Origin: Meiothermus hypogaeus
Lineage (GTDB): Bacteria > Deinococcota > Deinococci > Deinococcales > Thermaceae
Reading direction: 5' to 3'
Assembly (NCBI RefSeq): GCF_003574035.1
Contig: NZ_QWKY01000027.1
Coordinates: 1-41,008 of the forward strand
Length of the DNA stretch: 41,008 bases
The notes beneath the pieces are model-generated. The model made no database searches. It was given only the letters and a program-made list of their open reading frames with translations, and was not told the origin of the DNA. This document shows positions 28,501 to 36,928 of this stretch, piece after piece. The stretch's first letter is position 1. Every line of letters begins with the position of its first letter. The position numbers were made by a program, and so were the translations under genes.

Positions 28501-28800
28501 CTGCGCCAGAAAAGCCTCGAGGTCGGTCTCCACCGGCCCCAACCCTATATGGTGTGGACTTTGTTCAAATACCCGTTCCCAGGCCGTATTTTTCAGGCGG
28601 AAAAGTTCCTGACGAAGATTCCGTCGTACAGCTTCTTCCTCTCCCTCCCACAACAGGTCGGCCAGTCGCCCGCGCTCAACCACGCCACCCACCACTGCCA
28701 GGTAGGCTGCCATCGCCACCGCTTTGCGGGGCAGGCTCGAGACGGGCTTACCCTCCTGCCAAAGCTGAGGTGGGCCGAGCAAGCTGAGATAGAGGGCCAT
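25528..28800 (-). CDS. AfsR/SARP-type transcriptional regulator (BTAD-ATPase-TPR)
   Basis: The 1090-residue protein has three parts. Residues of about 1-230 are an OmpR-like winged helix plus bacterial transcriptional activation domain (LPRKAVAMAAYLAVVGGVVE ... ADLLWEGEEEAVRRNLRQEL, then helical repeats with LLAEDPLQETEQQAVMRLYL). Residues of about 265-560 are an STAND/AAA-type ATPase with Walker A LLAESGVGKSRLA (Lys279) and Walker B VVLWDDLHWLD (Asp379-Asp380). The remainder is TPR-like alpha-helical repeats. Such proteins activate adjacent genes by binding heptamer repeats upstream. Here heptamer pairs lie before the two exported-protein units downstream. The stop sequence GTTTGATACC resembles a MITE end, so an old insertion nearby is possible. 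The signal it senses is unknown. Confidence 0.85.
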   Translation of the reverse strand: MALYLSLLGPPQLWQEGKPVSSLPRKAVAMAAYLAVVGGVVERGRLADLLWEGEEEAVRRNLRQELFRLKNTAWERVFEQSPHHIGLGPVETDLEAFLAQMARGAWSEALALWRGGFLAGLDPKASEGYWDWLIPERERWERLYREAMLGLARSQEAAGQFAEALKVYQKLLAEDPLQETEQQAVMRLYLQLGDRSAALRQYEQYRILLRDQLGLEPSLQTQALGVQVREGQPLPVQQQGVAQLLSEPPLVGRSEDWAWLEAHWGRGLLLLLAESGVGKSRLALEYAKHQVGAGPSETLRIRQRESGQGIGFSGLLEALRQALEAHKLDNLEPTWRDELAQLLPELGLPPSNLHKARFFEALCRALQAIVRPGGVVLWDDLHWLDWASLEFLPYLVRRSSSLGFFLLGTARPEALQKNQPARQILQEIARENRLFQRLLKPMDPPALVQLLRRMSGQREGGERFAERLFQATEGNVFYVLEILRYLFDQGLLRAEAGAWHTPFDSFTSDYRELPLPPSVREALLERLQRLGEDALPILQAIALADFPLPPDLAAGLLRHLGTPIIELENLTQSGFLRLNPSGYTLRHELVRQTVLAEMSESRRRWLHACIADALREVAGPLPQLAAHLEAAGQRAEAYVAHLMAGRSLRRGPLARQALEHYRRAQVLCPSTEPDHERFRMLIEAAETRIRLGQSQIPERQEMARLADSLGDHERFRLFLLDADASLASGRVVEGIPVAREALRLAQTPWQRGHALFKLAWLEYRGGDPDVQLEPLLASIRAFHDIGDQAMETLALRNLSGYWFRLGDLLQHSQTYAQAFKLAAELRDDLLLRRLRADKVMVDWVKGDYADSLQVAELLYQEARERGDWWAVWDALQGLLLNAAVLGLKPELEATVQRAMVEAAEVGAWRDLALLRSDYGNALMVAGRLEEARGELEASLRDLREMGERARLGHALFNLGFTLLELGDLKHSQDTLAESVTLWRDRKEYRHTARSLAALALAHLRANNRKKAQQLSEEAYALRADWARGIYDLPLVLYIRARALGNQRGGELLRESQQLLRDLAHQLPPHLAQLLLNNRYVVWALSKTTEV

Positions 28801-28942
28801 CCATTCCTACCTTTATCTTGCTTTTGCTTCAAGCTCGAATCGCACGCAACCTCGATTTGTGGGCATTGCCCAGGCCAGGCCTTTGAAGGTTTGCTGGTAA
28901 CGAGAACTCAGTGCTCAGCACCAGTCTAACCCCGTGAAGCAC

Positions 28943-29734
28943 TTACTTTCGGGTTATCTGCGCTACAGCAGACCGCCAGTTGCCGCTGCGGGCCAGGCTG
29001 GTTCCGATGAGAACAGCATCGAACAGCCCCTCGAGTTCGGCCAGTTGCGCCGGCTCGCTGTAGCCCGACTCGGCGACCAGCAGGCCGGTAAAGCCAGCCC
29101 GTCGGGCCAAGTGGCCCAGGCGGGGCGCTGTCGAGCGGTCAATGCTCAGGTCAATCAGGTTGCGGTTGTTGACCCCGATTATCGAGGCTCCCGTCGCCAG
29201 CGCGAGCTCGAGCTCGGCCTCGTCGTGTACCTCGACCAGAGCATCGAGGCTGTGAGCATGGGCCAGCTCCAGATAGGCCTGAGTTAGGGGGCCCAGCACC
29301 GCCACAATAAGCAGCACTGCCGACGCACCGAGTGCTCGGGCCTGGGCAATCTGCACCGGGTGCACGGTAAAGTCCTTTCGCAAAATGGGCAGATCCACCG
29401 CCTGCCGCACCTCGAGCAAGTCCTGATCCGAACCAGCAAAATAGTGCGGTTCGGTGAGCACGCTAATGGCCCGGGCGCCGCCCGCAGCATACTCCCGGGC
29501 CACCTGGGCGGCCTCGAGCTGCACGGCGATTTCCCCCTGCGATGGACTTTTTCGCTTGACCTCGGCAATAAGCGATAAACCCGGCAATCGCAAAGCCTGT
29601 TGAAAGGAGGGTGGATTAGCGTTGGGCGGGGTCCAGCGGAGGCCTTCAAGCTTCAGCACTTCGCCATAACGTCGCCTGGATATCTCTCCCAAAACGCCGG
29701 GCACTTTAGATAGCTCTGGAACCATATCCAACAT
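28943..29734 (-). CDS. trpC: Indole-3-glycerol phosphate synthase
   Basis: The 263-residue TIM-barrel enzyme closes the indole ring in tryptophan synthesis. It carries LSLIAEVKRKSPSQG with the catalytic Lys, ISVLTEPHYFAGSDQDL, LPILRKDFTVHPVQI with the general acid Lys, and IIGVNNRNLIDLSID and ESGYSEPAQL near the C-terminus. It stands alone without other trp genes. AAGGGG lies upstream of the ATG. Confidence 0.95.
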   Translation of the reverse strand: MLDMVPELSKVPGVLGEISRRRYGEVLKLEGLRWTPPNANPPSFQQALRLPGLSLIAEVKRKSPSQGEIAVQLEAAQVAREYAAGGARAISVLTEPHYFAGSDQDLLEVRQAVDLPILRKDFTVHPVQIAQARALGASAVLLIVAVLGPLTQAYLELAHAHSLDALVEVHDEAELELALATGASIIGVNNRNLIDLSIDRSTAPRLGHLARRAGFTGLLVAESGYSEPAQLAELEGLFDAVLIGTSLARSGNWRSAVAQITRK

Positions 29735-30071
29735 GCTACCCCTTTGCCATGTAGCCCGACATGACAGTTTTCTGATACCTCAGGCAGAATTCACGCCACT
29801 TTCTTGAGCGCTAGCCTTAAATTCGTTCAGGCATACCAAACCACCGTGGGTCTGCTTCCCCTAACCCACTCAGCAGGGGCAAATCAAGTTCAGCACAACG
29901 CATGGGCTTTTGACCCCTAGAATCCCGGCGAAGTTTCTGAATGTCCCCACTTGCATATCACCTGAACCAAGCGCTACACCTCGAACTTTTTTTATGCGAT
30001 TAGAGTACCCCATAGCCGAACTTAATCAAAATCACTGCACTTGGTACAACTTTTTTGCTACCATACAAGCT
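29735..30071. other. Intergenic region between divergent trpC and the patatin gene
   Basis: No gene is supported here. The frame open from 29910 into the patatin gene is not used, because its first 54 codons lack family conservation. A TACCAT box (30059-30064), eight bases before the ATG at 30072, may be a leaderless promoter element for the patatin gene. Confidence 0.5.
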
Positions 30072-30986
30072 ATGGAAGGCATCGTGCTGGCGCTGGGAGG
30101 TGGAGGGGTGCGGGGCAGTGCACATACGGCTCTGCTGGAAGTACTCACTGAAGCCAAAATCCCCGTCGCCGGGCTGGCGGGCAGCTCAGCGGGCGCACTG
30201 GCCGCTGCATTGTATGCTTTTGGAATCACCGTTCATCACACCGAGCTGAGCGAATGGCTCAAAGACCCCGAACTCGAGCGCCTGCAAAAAACCGGCACCC
30301 TCCATCAGGTAACCCGCCTGGTAGATTTCGTGCGGCGGCCTTACCTGGCCGAGGGAAGCAAAATTCGCCAGGGCTACCGGGCCCTGTTTGGCGATCGGCG
30401 CATCGAGGATAGCCCCATCCCGCTGGTCATCCAGGCCTGCGATTTCAACAGCGGCGAGCTGGTTATGTTGCGGGCCGGGCCCGTAGCTGAGGCGCTGGCG
30501 GCTAGCAGCGCCGTACCCAGCATTTTTCCCCCTGTTCAGTGGCACGGGCGCTTGTTGGTAGATGGCGATGTGGCCGAAAAGGTGCCGGTCACCGCAGCCA
30601 AAGCCTTGCAGGCGGGGCCCATCGTAGCCGTGGACGTTTCCAATCGGGTCATGCCCACTGAGCCAAAAAGCGCTCTGGAAGCAGCTTTGCAAGCAGGTGA
30701 GGCCTCACGCCGTCGCCTCCTGAGCATGGCACTGGCCCAGGCCGATTTAGCAATCACGCTGGCTGCCGATCCTCCCATCGAGACCTTCGACTATACCAAG
30801 GCCGAACTTGCCTACGAACTTGGGCGCAAACGGGCTGAGGAAGCCCTGCCCCGCATTCGGCAGTTGCTGGAAAAACCCACCCTTAGCAAACCCTGGTGGT
30901 CACGCTTTGCTCAGACCAAACCACAAGCGTCCAAAGGCAATCCCGTAGCCCACCAGCCCAAGCCCCAAAAACAACACCACCCCTAA
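30072..30986 (+). CDS. Patatin-like phospholipase (RssA/YchK-type)
   Basis: From ATG 30072 the protein is 304 residues. The oxyanion-hole motif ALGGGGVRGSAH and the nucleophile elbow GLAGSSAGALAAA (Gly-Ser-Ser-Ala-Gly) lie in the first 45 residues, and the catalytic Asp in LLVDGDVAEKVPV lies about residue 160. Members are Ser/Asp-dyad lipid acyl hydrolases; the substrate of bacterial forms is often unknown. The last 30 residues are a polar, Pro/Gln/His-rich tail (KPQASKGNPVAHQPKPQKQH) that is read across the antisense 3' end of a membrane-protein gene. The tail therefore looks like an extension rather than part of the fold. Confidence 0.9.
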   Translation: MEGIVLALGGGGVRGSAHTALLEVLTEAKIPVAGLAGSSAGALAAALYAFGITVHHTELSEWLKDPELERLQKTGTLHQVTRLVDFVRRPYLAEGSKIRQGYRALFGDRRIEDSPIPLVIQACDFNSGELVMLRAGPVAEALAASSAVPSIFPPVQWHGRLLVDGDVAEKVPVTAAKALQAGPIVAVDVSNRVMPTEPKSALEAALQAGEASRRRLLSMALAQADLAITLAADPPIETFDYTKAELAYELGRKRAEEALPRIRQLLEKPTLSKPWWSRFAQTKPQASKGNPVAHQPKPQKQHHP

Positions 30987-31322
30987 CTCAAATCCCATCC
31001 GCATCGCAAAAATTGCGGCCAGGCAGGCCGCCCCCAGCCAGAGCGCATCCAAAAAAACCTGCCGGGCCGGTTCAAGATGCGTTTGCTTGCTTACTGGACG
31101 GGATTTCAGCACCACCACAATCAGCAGTAAGAGGGCAAAAAAACCACTCACAGACCAGGTTACCCACTGGGGTAGCCCCATCAGGGTAGGTACAGCCAGC
31201 CAGGCCAGGGCCAGGTGGGTCATTTGTAACGCCAGCGCCAGCCCGCTGAGCTGTACCAGGCCCCGCCGTCGCAAGGCCGGGGGTGACCTTGAATCCATGA
31301 ATTCCGCCCAGTAAAGCTTCAT
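30900..31322 (-). CDS. Small integral membrane protein, antisense overlap with the patatin gene
   Basis: The 140-residue product has about four membrane helices (GLALALQMTHLALAWLAV, WVTWSVSGFFALLLLIVVVL, ALWLGAACLAAIFAM, GVVLFLGLGLVGYGIAF) with a basic N-terminal segment. No family recognised. Its last 87 bp overlap the 3' end of the patatin gene on the other strand. Both frames look real: this one has the membrane pattern in the overlap, and the patatin frame there codes a low-complexity tail. Confidence 0.65.
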   Translation of the reverse strand: MKLYWAEFMDSRSPPALRRRGLVQLSGLALALQMTHLALAWLAVPTLMGLPQWVTWSVSGFFALLLLIVVVLKSRPVSKQTHLEPARQVFLDALWLGAACLAAIFAMRMGFELGVVLFLGLGLVGYGIAFGRLWFGLSKA

Positions 31323-31526
31323 GCCTTGCGCTCTTGCTGCCGTTTTAGCAGATCGCTGATTCGCCTCAGCGTTTAGAGACGAAGGGTTGTATTGGGGCGG
31401 TTTGCGGTTTGACTCGAGGTATACGGAGATTGCAAGCCCAGCTTAGCCGCCCAACGGCCACCCCCTCGCCTCCCAGATGATGTTAGCGTTCACCACAAAC
31501 CCCAAGGTTATTTCCTAAAAACCACC

Positions 31527-33572
31527 CTAGGCAGCAGCTCGACGCACGAACCACTGCCAAAGGAAGGTCACACCCAAAATAGCAAGCCCGATGATTTCGC
31601 TGTTGGGGTTGTTGGGCATCAGCATGAACGCGGCGACCAGATATAGCAGCCGCTGCAACCAGTTGGCGTTCCCCATCAAATATCCTAGCGTCGCTGCCGA
31701 AAAAGCCGTAAGCCCCAGGAGCGCCGTTATGATGATACGACCGCCCTCGAGCACGCTCTCCACCCCAATCATCAATAAGCCAGGGTTGAAGAAGACCATG
31801 TAGGCCAGCAAAGCCGTTCGCAACTCGTAAATAAAGCCCTGTACACCTGTTTTGAAGGGGTCGCCCTTGGCAATGGCCGAGGCTGCGTAGGCCGCCAGCG
31901 CCACCGGCGGGGTAGAGTCGGCCATGATGCCAAAGTAGAAGGCGAACATGTGGGCCACAATTTTCAGGATGGGCACCTCGATACCCGAGAAGGTCAGAGA
32001 GCCATAATCTATGCCGCTCTGCTCAGCAATTTTAGTAATCACCGGTACTACCAGGCTGGCCATCACCACATAGTTGGCAGTGGTGGGCAGGCCCATGCCC
32101 AGCACCAGGCTGATGAGCTGGGCCAGGAATAGGGCCGCCAGCAGATTCCCTCCCGAGATGGTCTGCAACAGGTCGGTGAGGCCGAACCCGATGTTGGTGA
32201 TGAGCACCACCGCAATAATGATGCCGGCCAGACCGGTGGCAATGGCAATGCCCACCATGTTGCGCGCCCCGTTGGCAAAGCCCTCAATTACAATTTGCGC
32301 AAAGGAGCGCAAACCACTGCCAAACCCACGCCCTTCTCGCCAGGACCGGTAGAGCTCCTGTGCGAGCGCAACGCCAATCATCAGGAAAATGGTGTTCAAG
32401 GCAGCGCGCTCTGGCGATAGCTCGATTACCAGCAAGGCATAGAGCAAATAGCCCAGGGGAAACGCATAGTGCAAGCCGGCCCGCAGCGTGGGCCAGAACC
32501 TGGGCAGCTCGGCCTTGGGCAAGCCCTTCAGACCCAGCTTGACCGCTTCCAGATCCACCAATATAAACAGCGTGGTATAAGCCAGCAGGGCGGGCACAAT
32601 GGCCATCAAAACCAGCGCCGAGTAAGGCACGCCCAAAAAGTCCGCCATGATAAAAGCCGCCGCCCCCATCACCGGGGGCATGAGCTGCCCGTTGGAACTG
32701 GCCGCTACCTCGACCGCTCCGGCTTTCTCGGCAGAATAACCGGCCCGTCGCATGGCCGGGATGGTGAAAGTACCGCTGGTCACCACATTAGAAATCGAGG
32801 AACCCGAGACCACCCCGGTCAGCGCTGAGGAAACAATCGAGGCTTTGGCTGGCCCCCCACGCACCCCTCCCAGCACGCTAAAAGCCAGGTCGGTAAACCA
32901 CTTCCCGGCCCCGGCCCGCTCGAGGATGGCCCCAAACAACACGAACACAAACACCGTACGCGCCGCTACCCCGATGGGCGTACCCCAGATGCTATCCGAA
33001 GCGTTCATGAAGAGCTGGCTCACCAGCGAGCGCCACTGCACCCCCGCGTGCAACTGGCCCAATGCGCCCGGTAATTGGCCCTGAAACAAACCCTGCGGCC
33101 CAATCAAGGCAAACAGCATGAACACAATGGAAATAATCGGCATGGCCGGCCCCAGCGAGCGCCATCCGGCCAGCAGCAACATCAGGATGGTTACGCTTCC
33201 CACCACCAGGTCGGCTTGATTGGCCAGGCCCCCCCGGACTTCAATCATGTCTTTGTACTGCCACATTACATACGCTGCCGAGAGGGTCGCGGTGATACCT
33301 AGAATCCAGTCAAAAAGGGGGATTCGGTCGCGGCGACTACGTTGATTAAAGGGATACACCAAAAAAACCAGGGCAAAAGCAAAGGCCAGGTGGGTAGCCC
33401 GAAAAAATAGAGCATCCAGTGAACCCACCCAGGTAGCCCAGACCTGGAACACACTCCATCCCACCGCCAAGCCGAGAATCAACCAGCGTGACCAGTCGGT
33501 GGGTTTTCGCCCTCCCAATTCGGTCTCTTCTACCAATAGCTGGGCTTCGGCTTCTGGACTCTCCTTACTCAT
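31527..33572 (-). CDS. TAXI-type TRAP transporter fused 4TM/12TM permease
   Basis: The protein is about 681 residues from ATG 33572 (GGAGG ribosome-binding site upstream; the frame start at 33590 would place the site inside the gene). It has many membrane helices. An N-terminal 4-helix part (small permease) is fused to a DctM-like large permease containing GVVSGSSISNVVTSGTFTIP, SSNGQLMPPVMGAAAFIMA and GMGLPTTANYVV. The fused form is typical of TAXI-family TRAP systems, which import organic acids or glutamate-like solutes using an ion gradient. The substrate is unknown. The partner binding protein is encoded just upstream. Confidence 0.92.
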   Translation of the reverse strand: MSKESPEAEAQLLVEETELGGRKPTDWSRWLILGLAVGWSVFQVWATWVGSLDALFFRATHLAFAFALVFLVYPFNQRSRRDRIPLFDWILGITATLSAAYVMWQYKDMIEVRGGLANQADLVVGSVTILMLLLAGWRSLGPAMPIISIVFMLFALIGPQGLFQGQLPGALGQLHAGVQWRSLVSQLFMNASDSIWGTPIGVAARTVFVFVLFGAILERAGAGKWFTDLAFSVLGGVRGGPAKASIVSSALTGVVSGSSISNVVTSGTFTIPAMRRAGYSAEKAGAVEVAASSNGQLMPPVMGAAAFIMADFLGVPYSALVLMAIVPALLAYTTLFILVDLEAVKLGLKGLPKAELPRFWPTLRAGLHYAFPLGYLLYALLVIELSPERAALNTIFLMIGVALAQELYRSWREGRGFGSGLRSFAQIVIEGFANGARNMVGIAIATGLAGIIIAVVLITNIGFGLTDLLQTISGGNLLAALFLAQLISLVLGMGLPTTANYVVMASLVVPVITKIAEQSGIDYGSLTFSGIEVPILKIVAHMFAFYFGIMADSTPPVALAAYAASAIAKGDPFKTGVQGFIYELRTALLAYMVFFNPGLLMIGVESVLEGGRIIITALLGLTAFSAATLGYLMGNANWLQRLLYLVAAFMLMPNNPNSEIIGLAILGVTFLWQWFVRRAAA

Positions 33573-33717
33573 CCACAACCTCCTGCACAAAAACGCTTAG
33601 GAATTGCGCGATATCAAACGATCCGGCTTGCATAGTTTTACACCCAAACTGGCTGGGCGTCTATTTTTGTTTGGCTCAGCAGGTTATGTTGTCAAGGGTG
33701 ATGCTGCAAAATAAACC

Positions 33718-33742
33718 GGGGCCGACCCATCGAGTCGGCCCC
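33718..33742 (-). terminator. Terminator between TRAP binding protein and permease genes
   Basis: On the minus strand GGGGCCGAC-TCGATGG-GTCGGCCCC is a perfect 9-bp stem followed by GGTTTATTTT. It lies 15 bp after the binding-protein stop and would let the binding protein be made in excess over the permease by partial read-through. Confidence 0.8.
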
Positions 33743-33756
33743 AGCGCTTGCTGGCC

Positions 33757-34704
33757 TTAACGGATGATCCGCTTCTCCCGGTAGAAACGCTCGGCGCCCG
33801 GATGCAGGGGGATGGGGAGGTTACGGGCGGCGCTGTTAACGTTGAAGAAGCGCTGCAGGTTGGGGTGAATGCCCTTAAATTCGGGGTTGTCGAAGGTGGC
33901 CTTGAGCATGTTGTAGACCACATCGGCGCTGACGCTATCGGCTGCCAGCCACATCGAGAGCACCGCCACCGAAGGGGTGGTCACATCCACGCCACGGTAA
34001 ATGCCGCCGTCGATGTTAAAGGCGCGGTAGAAGGGATACTTTTTGGCCAGTTCCTGCACCTTGCGGTACTCCACCTCCACCAGCTGTACCCGGATGGTCT
34101 GGGCAGCCTGGCTAATTACCGAAGCCCCCAGGCCGCCGGTGAAGAAGAAGGCATCGGCGCGGCCGTCTTGCAGTAGGGCCAGGGCGTTGTTGGGGTTGAC
34201 CCGAATGGCTTCGCGCAGGTCATTCAGCCCCAGGCCGTAGGCCTCGAGCACCTGACGGGCGTTTTGTTCGGTACCCGAACCCACATCACCGATGACCACC
34301 CGCTTACCTTTCAGATCGGCAATGGTGTTAATACCGGCTCCGGCGCGGGCTACCACGTGCACCACTTCGGGGTACAGAATGCCCACCGCCCGGATGTTCT
34401 TGACCGGCTTGCCATCGAACGCGGCAATGCCCGTACCGTTGTAAGCATAAAAAGCAATGTCGTTTTGGGCTAGGCCCATCTGAAGCTCACCCGAGGCAAT
34501 GGCGTTGATGTTGAAGACCGAGCCCCCGGTCGAGCGGGCGTTGGCCCGCACGCCGATATTGGCGTCGTTGACCAGCTTGGCAATACCGGTCGCAACCGGG
34601 AAGTACACGCCAGTTGTACCCCCGGAACCAATGGTGATGAAGGTTTGTGCAAAGGCAGAGCTTGCCAGTGCAAGTGAGACCAATAGCAACAGCGTCTTTT
34701 TCAT
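33757..34704 (-). CDS. TAXI-family TRAP substrate-binding protein
   Basis: The 315-residue protein has a Sec signal peptide (MKKTLLLLVSLALASSAFAQ, cleaved after AFA). The TAXI fold is shown by ITIGSGGTTGVYFPVATGIA, a Ser/Thr-rich ligand loop ARSTGGSVFNINAIASGE, and LKGKRVVIGDVGSGTEQNAR. It binds the solute outside the cytoplasmic membrane and delivers it to the permease encoded 184 bp downstream. Related proteins bind glutamate or similar acids, but the ligand cannot be read here. Confidence 0.92.
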   Translation of the reverse strand: MKKTLLLLVSLALASSAFAQTFITIGSGGTTGVYFPVATGIAKLVNDANIGVRANARSTGGSVFNINAIASGELQMGLAQNDIAFYAYNGTGIAAFDGKPVKNIRAVGILYPEVVHVVARAGAGINTIADLKGKRVVIGDVGSGTEQNARQVLEAYGLGLNDLREAIRVNPNNALALLQDGRADAFFFTGGLGASVISQAAQTIRVQLVEVEYRKVQELAKKYPFYRAFNIDGGIYRGVDVTTPSVAVLSMWLAADSVSADVVYNMLKATFDNPEFKGIHPNLQRFFNVNSAARNLPIPLHPGAERFYREKRIIR

Positions 34705-34803
34705 TTGATTCTCCTCCTTGGTAACCGGAAAGATTATTCCCTAGTGTCAGAGCGGCGTCAACCTCTGAGGCCAACATTTGCATGGTATAGGGTAAGTTGA
34801 GTT

Positions 34804-36042
34804 GTGGCGAGATTACACATCGAGAAGCTGGTCGCCGGGGGGCTGGGTCTGGCCCGGACACCTTCAGGAACGGCCCTGGTGCGCGGGGGACTGCCCGGAG
34901 AAGTGGTTGAGGCGGAGCTGCGGGAACGCAAAAACCACCTCGAGGGCCATGTTCGCAAGATTCTGGAGCCCCATCCTGCGCGTTACCTTAAGCCGTTACC
35001 CCCCTCGGCAGACCTGCCCCTGGAATACCCGGCTCAGCTGCCCATCAAGCAGGGGTTTGTGCAAGAGTCACTGGAGCGGATTGCCAAACTGAGCTTTACG
35101 GTCTCCCCCATCCAGCCCTCCCCCACCTATGGGGCCGAGGCGGGTTTGTATTACCGCACGGCAGCGCAGTATGCCCTGCACCCCCTGGGCGGCCTGGCCT
35201 ACCGCCTGCCCCAGACGAGCAACCTGGTGCGGATTCCCCACGACCCGCTGATTGCCGAGCCCCTACAACCCGCCTTTGCACTGTTGTCCGGCTGGCCGCT
35301 GTCCAGCCTCGAGGAAGTCGTGCTGCGCGGCTCCATCTACGAGGGCAAAGTCCTGGTCGGCTTCATTGGAGGACAGGCCCGGTTTTTCAAGAAAACTGCC
35401 CAGGCGCTCCTGCAAGAAGGCATCGCCGGGGTGGTCTGGGGTGAGCCGAGCCCCAGGGGTCGTTTCCGAGGGCGTATTCAGCACCTGGGGGGCGCAACCG
35501 GTCTTTTAGAAGATTTTGGCGGCGTCCTGTCTACGGTGAATGTGCAAAGCTTTGCCCAGGTCAACCCCAGGGCGGCGGGGCTATTGTTGCGCGAAGCCTC
35601 GCGAATTGTGGCTGCTGGCCGCAAGGCTGTGGAGCTCTATGCGGGAAGTGGGGTGCTGAGCCTGCACCTAGCACCCCTTTTTGAAGAAATTGTGGCCATC
35701 GAAATCAACCGTAGCGCAGTGGCGCGCGGCGAAGCCGACCGGGATCGATTGGGTGTACAAAACCTGGTTTTCAAGCAAGACGACGCCAGGGTACTCACAA
35801 AGCATCTGCCTGCCGATTTGGTCATGGTAGACCCGCCCAGGGCCGGCCTCTCACCCGAAGTCCTGAAGAGTTTGGTAGAGGGTCAACCGGCACAGATTCT
35901 CTACATCGCCTGCGACCCCGCCACCTGGGCCCGCGACGTGGGCAGGCTCGGGCAGGCAGGCTACCAGTTGCGATTTGTTCGGCCCTACGACTTTTACCCC
36001 TTGACCCACCACGTGGAGGTCTTGAGCTTGTTATCGCGCTAA
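34804..36042 (+). CDS. TrmA/RlmD-family RNA (uracil-5-)-methyltransferase lacking the Fe-S motif
   Basis: The 412-residue protein has an N-terminal TRAM domain ([20 protein letters not shown] ... [18 protein letters not shown]). A C-terminal SAM-dependent methyltransferase carries [15 protein letters not shown], a VDPPRAGLS motif, the catalytic Cys in [12 protein letters not shown], and [12 protein letters not shown]. These place it in the m5U methyltransferase family acting on 23S rRNA or tRNA. The region that normally holds the four Fe-S cysteines (near [20 protein letters not shown]) has none, which is unusual but known in some members. It starts at GTG 34804. The target site (RlmD, RlmC or TrmFO-replacing function) is not decided. 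Confidence 0.85.
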   Translation: MARLHIEKLVAGGLGLARTPSGTALVRGGLPGEVVEAELRERKNHLEGHVRKILEPHPARYLKPLPPSADLPLEYPAQLPIKQGFVQESLERIAKLSFTVSPIQPSPTYGAEAGLYYRTAAQYALHPLGGLAYRLPQTSNLVRIPHDPLIAEPLQPAFALLSGWPLSSLEEVVLRGSIYEGKVLVGFIGGQARFFKKTAQALLQEGIAGVVWGEPSPRGRFRGRIQHLGGATGLLEDFGGVLSTVNVQSFAQVNPRAAGLLLREASRIVAAGRKAVELYAGSGVLSLHLAPLFEEIVAIEINRSAVARGEADRDRLGVQNLVFKQDDARVLTKHLPADLVMVDPPRAGLSPEVLKSLVEGQPAQILYIACDPATWARDVGRLGQAGYQLRFVRPYDFYPLTHHVEVLSLLSR

Positions 36043-36060
36043 AACTAAAGCACTACACCC

Positions 36061-36089
36061 TTGCACTTTGCCCCCTAATCTTCGACAAT
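36061..36089 (+). promoter_or_regulatory. Promoter of hisF (leaderless)
   Basis: TTGCAC (36061-36066), a 17-bp spacer and GACAAT (36084-36089) lie seven bases before the GTG at 36097. The transcript would begin at the start codon itself. Confidence 0.65.
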
Positions 36090-36096
36090 CGTCTTC

Positions 36097-36873
36097 GTGT
36101 TGGCCAAACGCATTATCCCTTGCCTCGATGTCCACGCCGGGCGGGTGGTCAAGGGCATCAACTTTGTGAATCTGCGCGACGCGGGCGACCCGGTAGAAGC
36201 AGCTAAAACCTACAACCTGGCCGGCGCCGACGAGCTGGTTTTCCTGGACATTACTGCTACGCATGAGGGCCGGAGTACTCTGCTCGAGATGGCCACCCAG
36301 GTAGCCGAGCAGGTCTTCATTCCCTTCACGGTGGGCGGGGGTATTCGGAGCCTCGAGGACGCCCGGGCTTTGCTTTTGGCCGGGGCCGACAAGGTCTCGG
36401 TCAATTCAGCTGCCGTCAGGCGACCGGAGCTAATCCAGGAGCTTTCCGACCATTTCGGCAACCAGGCGGTGGTGCTGGCTATAGACGCACGGCGGAAAGG
36501 GAACGCCTGGGAGGTGTATGTGGCCGGCGGGCGCACCCCAACGGGCCTGGATGCGCTTAGGTGGGCCGAGCAAGGAGCCGCCCTGGGGGCTGGAGAAATT
36601 TTGCTAACCAGCATGGACGCCGACGGCACCAAAGCCGGTTTCGACATCGCTTTGTGCCGGGCGGTTTCGCAGGTGGTGGGCATTCCCGTCATTGCCTCGG
36701 GAGGGGCGGGCCGTAAAGAGCACTTTGCCGAGGTTTTGCAGGAAGGGGTAGCCGATGCGGCCCTGGCGGCCAGCGTTTTCCATTTTGGCGAGATTCCCAT
36801 CCCAAAGCTCAAAAGCTACCTGGCCGAGCAGGGCATTCCCGTACGGATTGAATCACCCCTACCGGCCAGTTGA
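36097..36873 (+). CDS. hisF: Imidazole glycerol phosphate synthase cyclase subunit
   Basis: The 258-residue TIM barrel forms imidazole glycerol phosphate and AICAR from PRFAR and the ammonia delivered by HisH. It has [19 protein letters not shown] with catalytic Asp11, [11 protein letters not shown], and [11 protein letters not shown] with the second Asp. The GTG start fits the leaderless promoter upstream. hisIE follows after 55 bp. hisH is not next to it. Confidence 0.95.
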   Translation: MLAKRIIPCLDVHAGRVVKGINFVNLRDAGDPVEAAKTYNLAGADELVFLDITATHEGRSTLLEMATQVAEQVFIPFTVGGGIRSLEDARALLLAGADKVSVNSAAVRRPELIQELSDHFGNQAVVLAIDARRKGNAWEVYVAGGRTPTGLDALRWAEQGAALGAGEILLTSMDADGTKAGFDIALCRAVSQVVGIPVIASGGAGRKEHFAEVLQEGVADAALAASVFHFGEIPIPKLKSYLAEQGIPVRIESPLPAS

Positions 36874-36928
36874 GGGGTATTGGCAATCCACTCCCCACCC
36901 CCCGAAAATGAGTTCTGATGGTGCGCCT

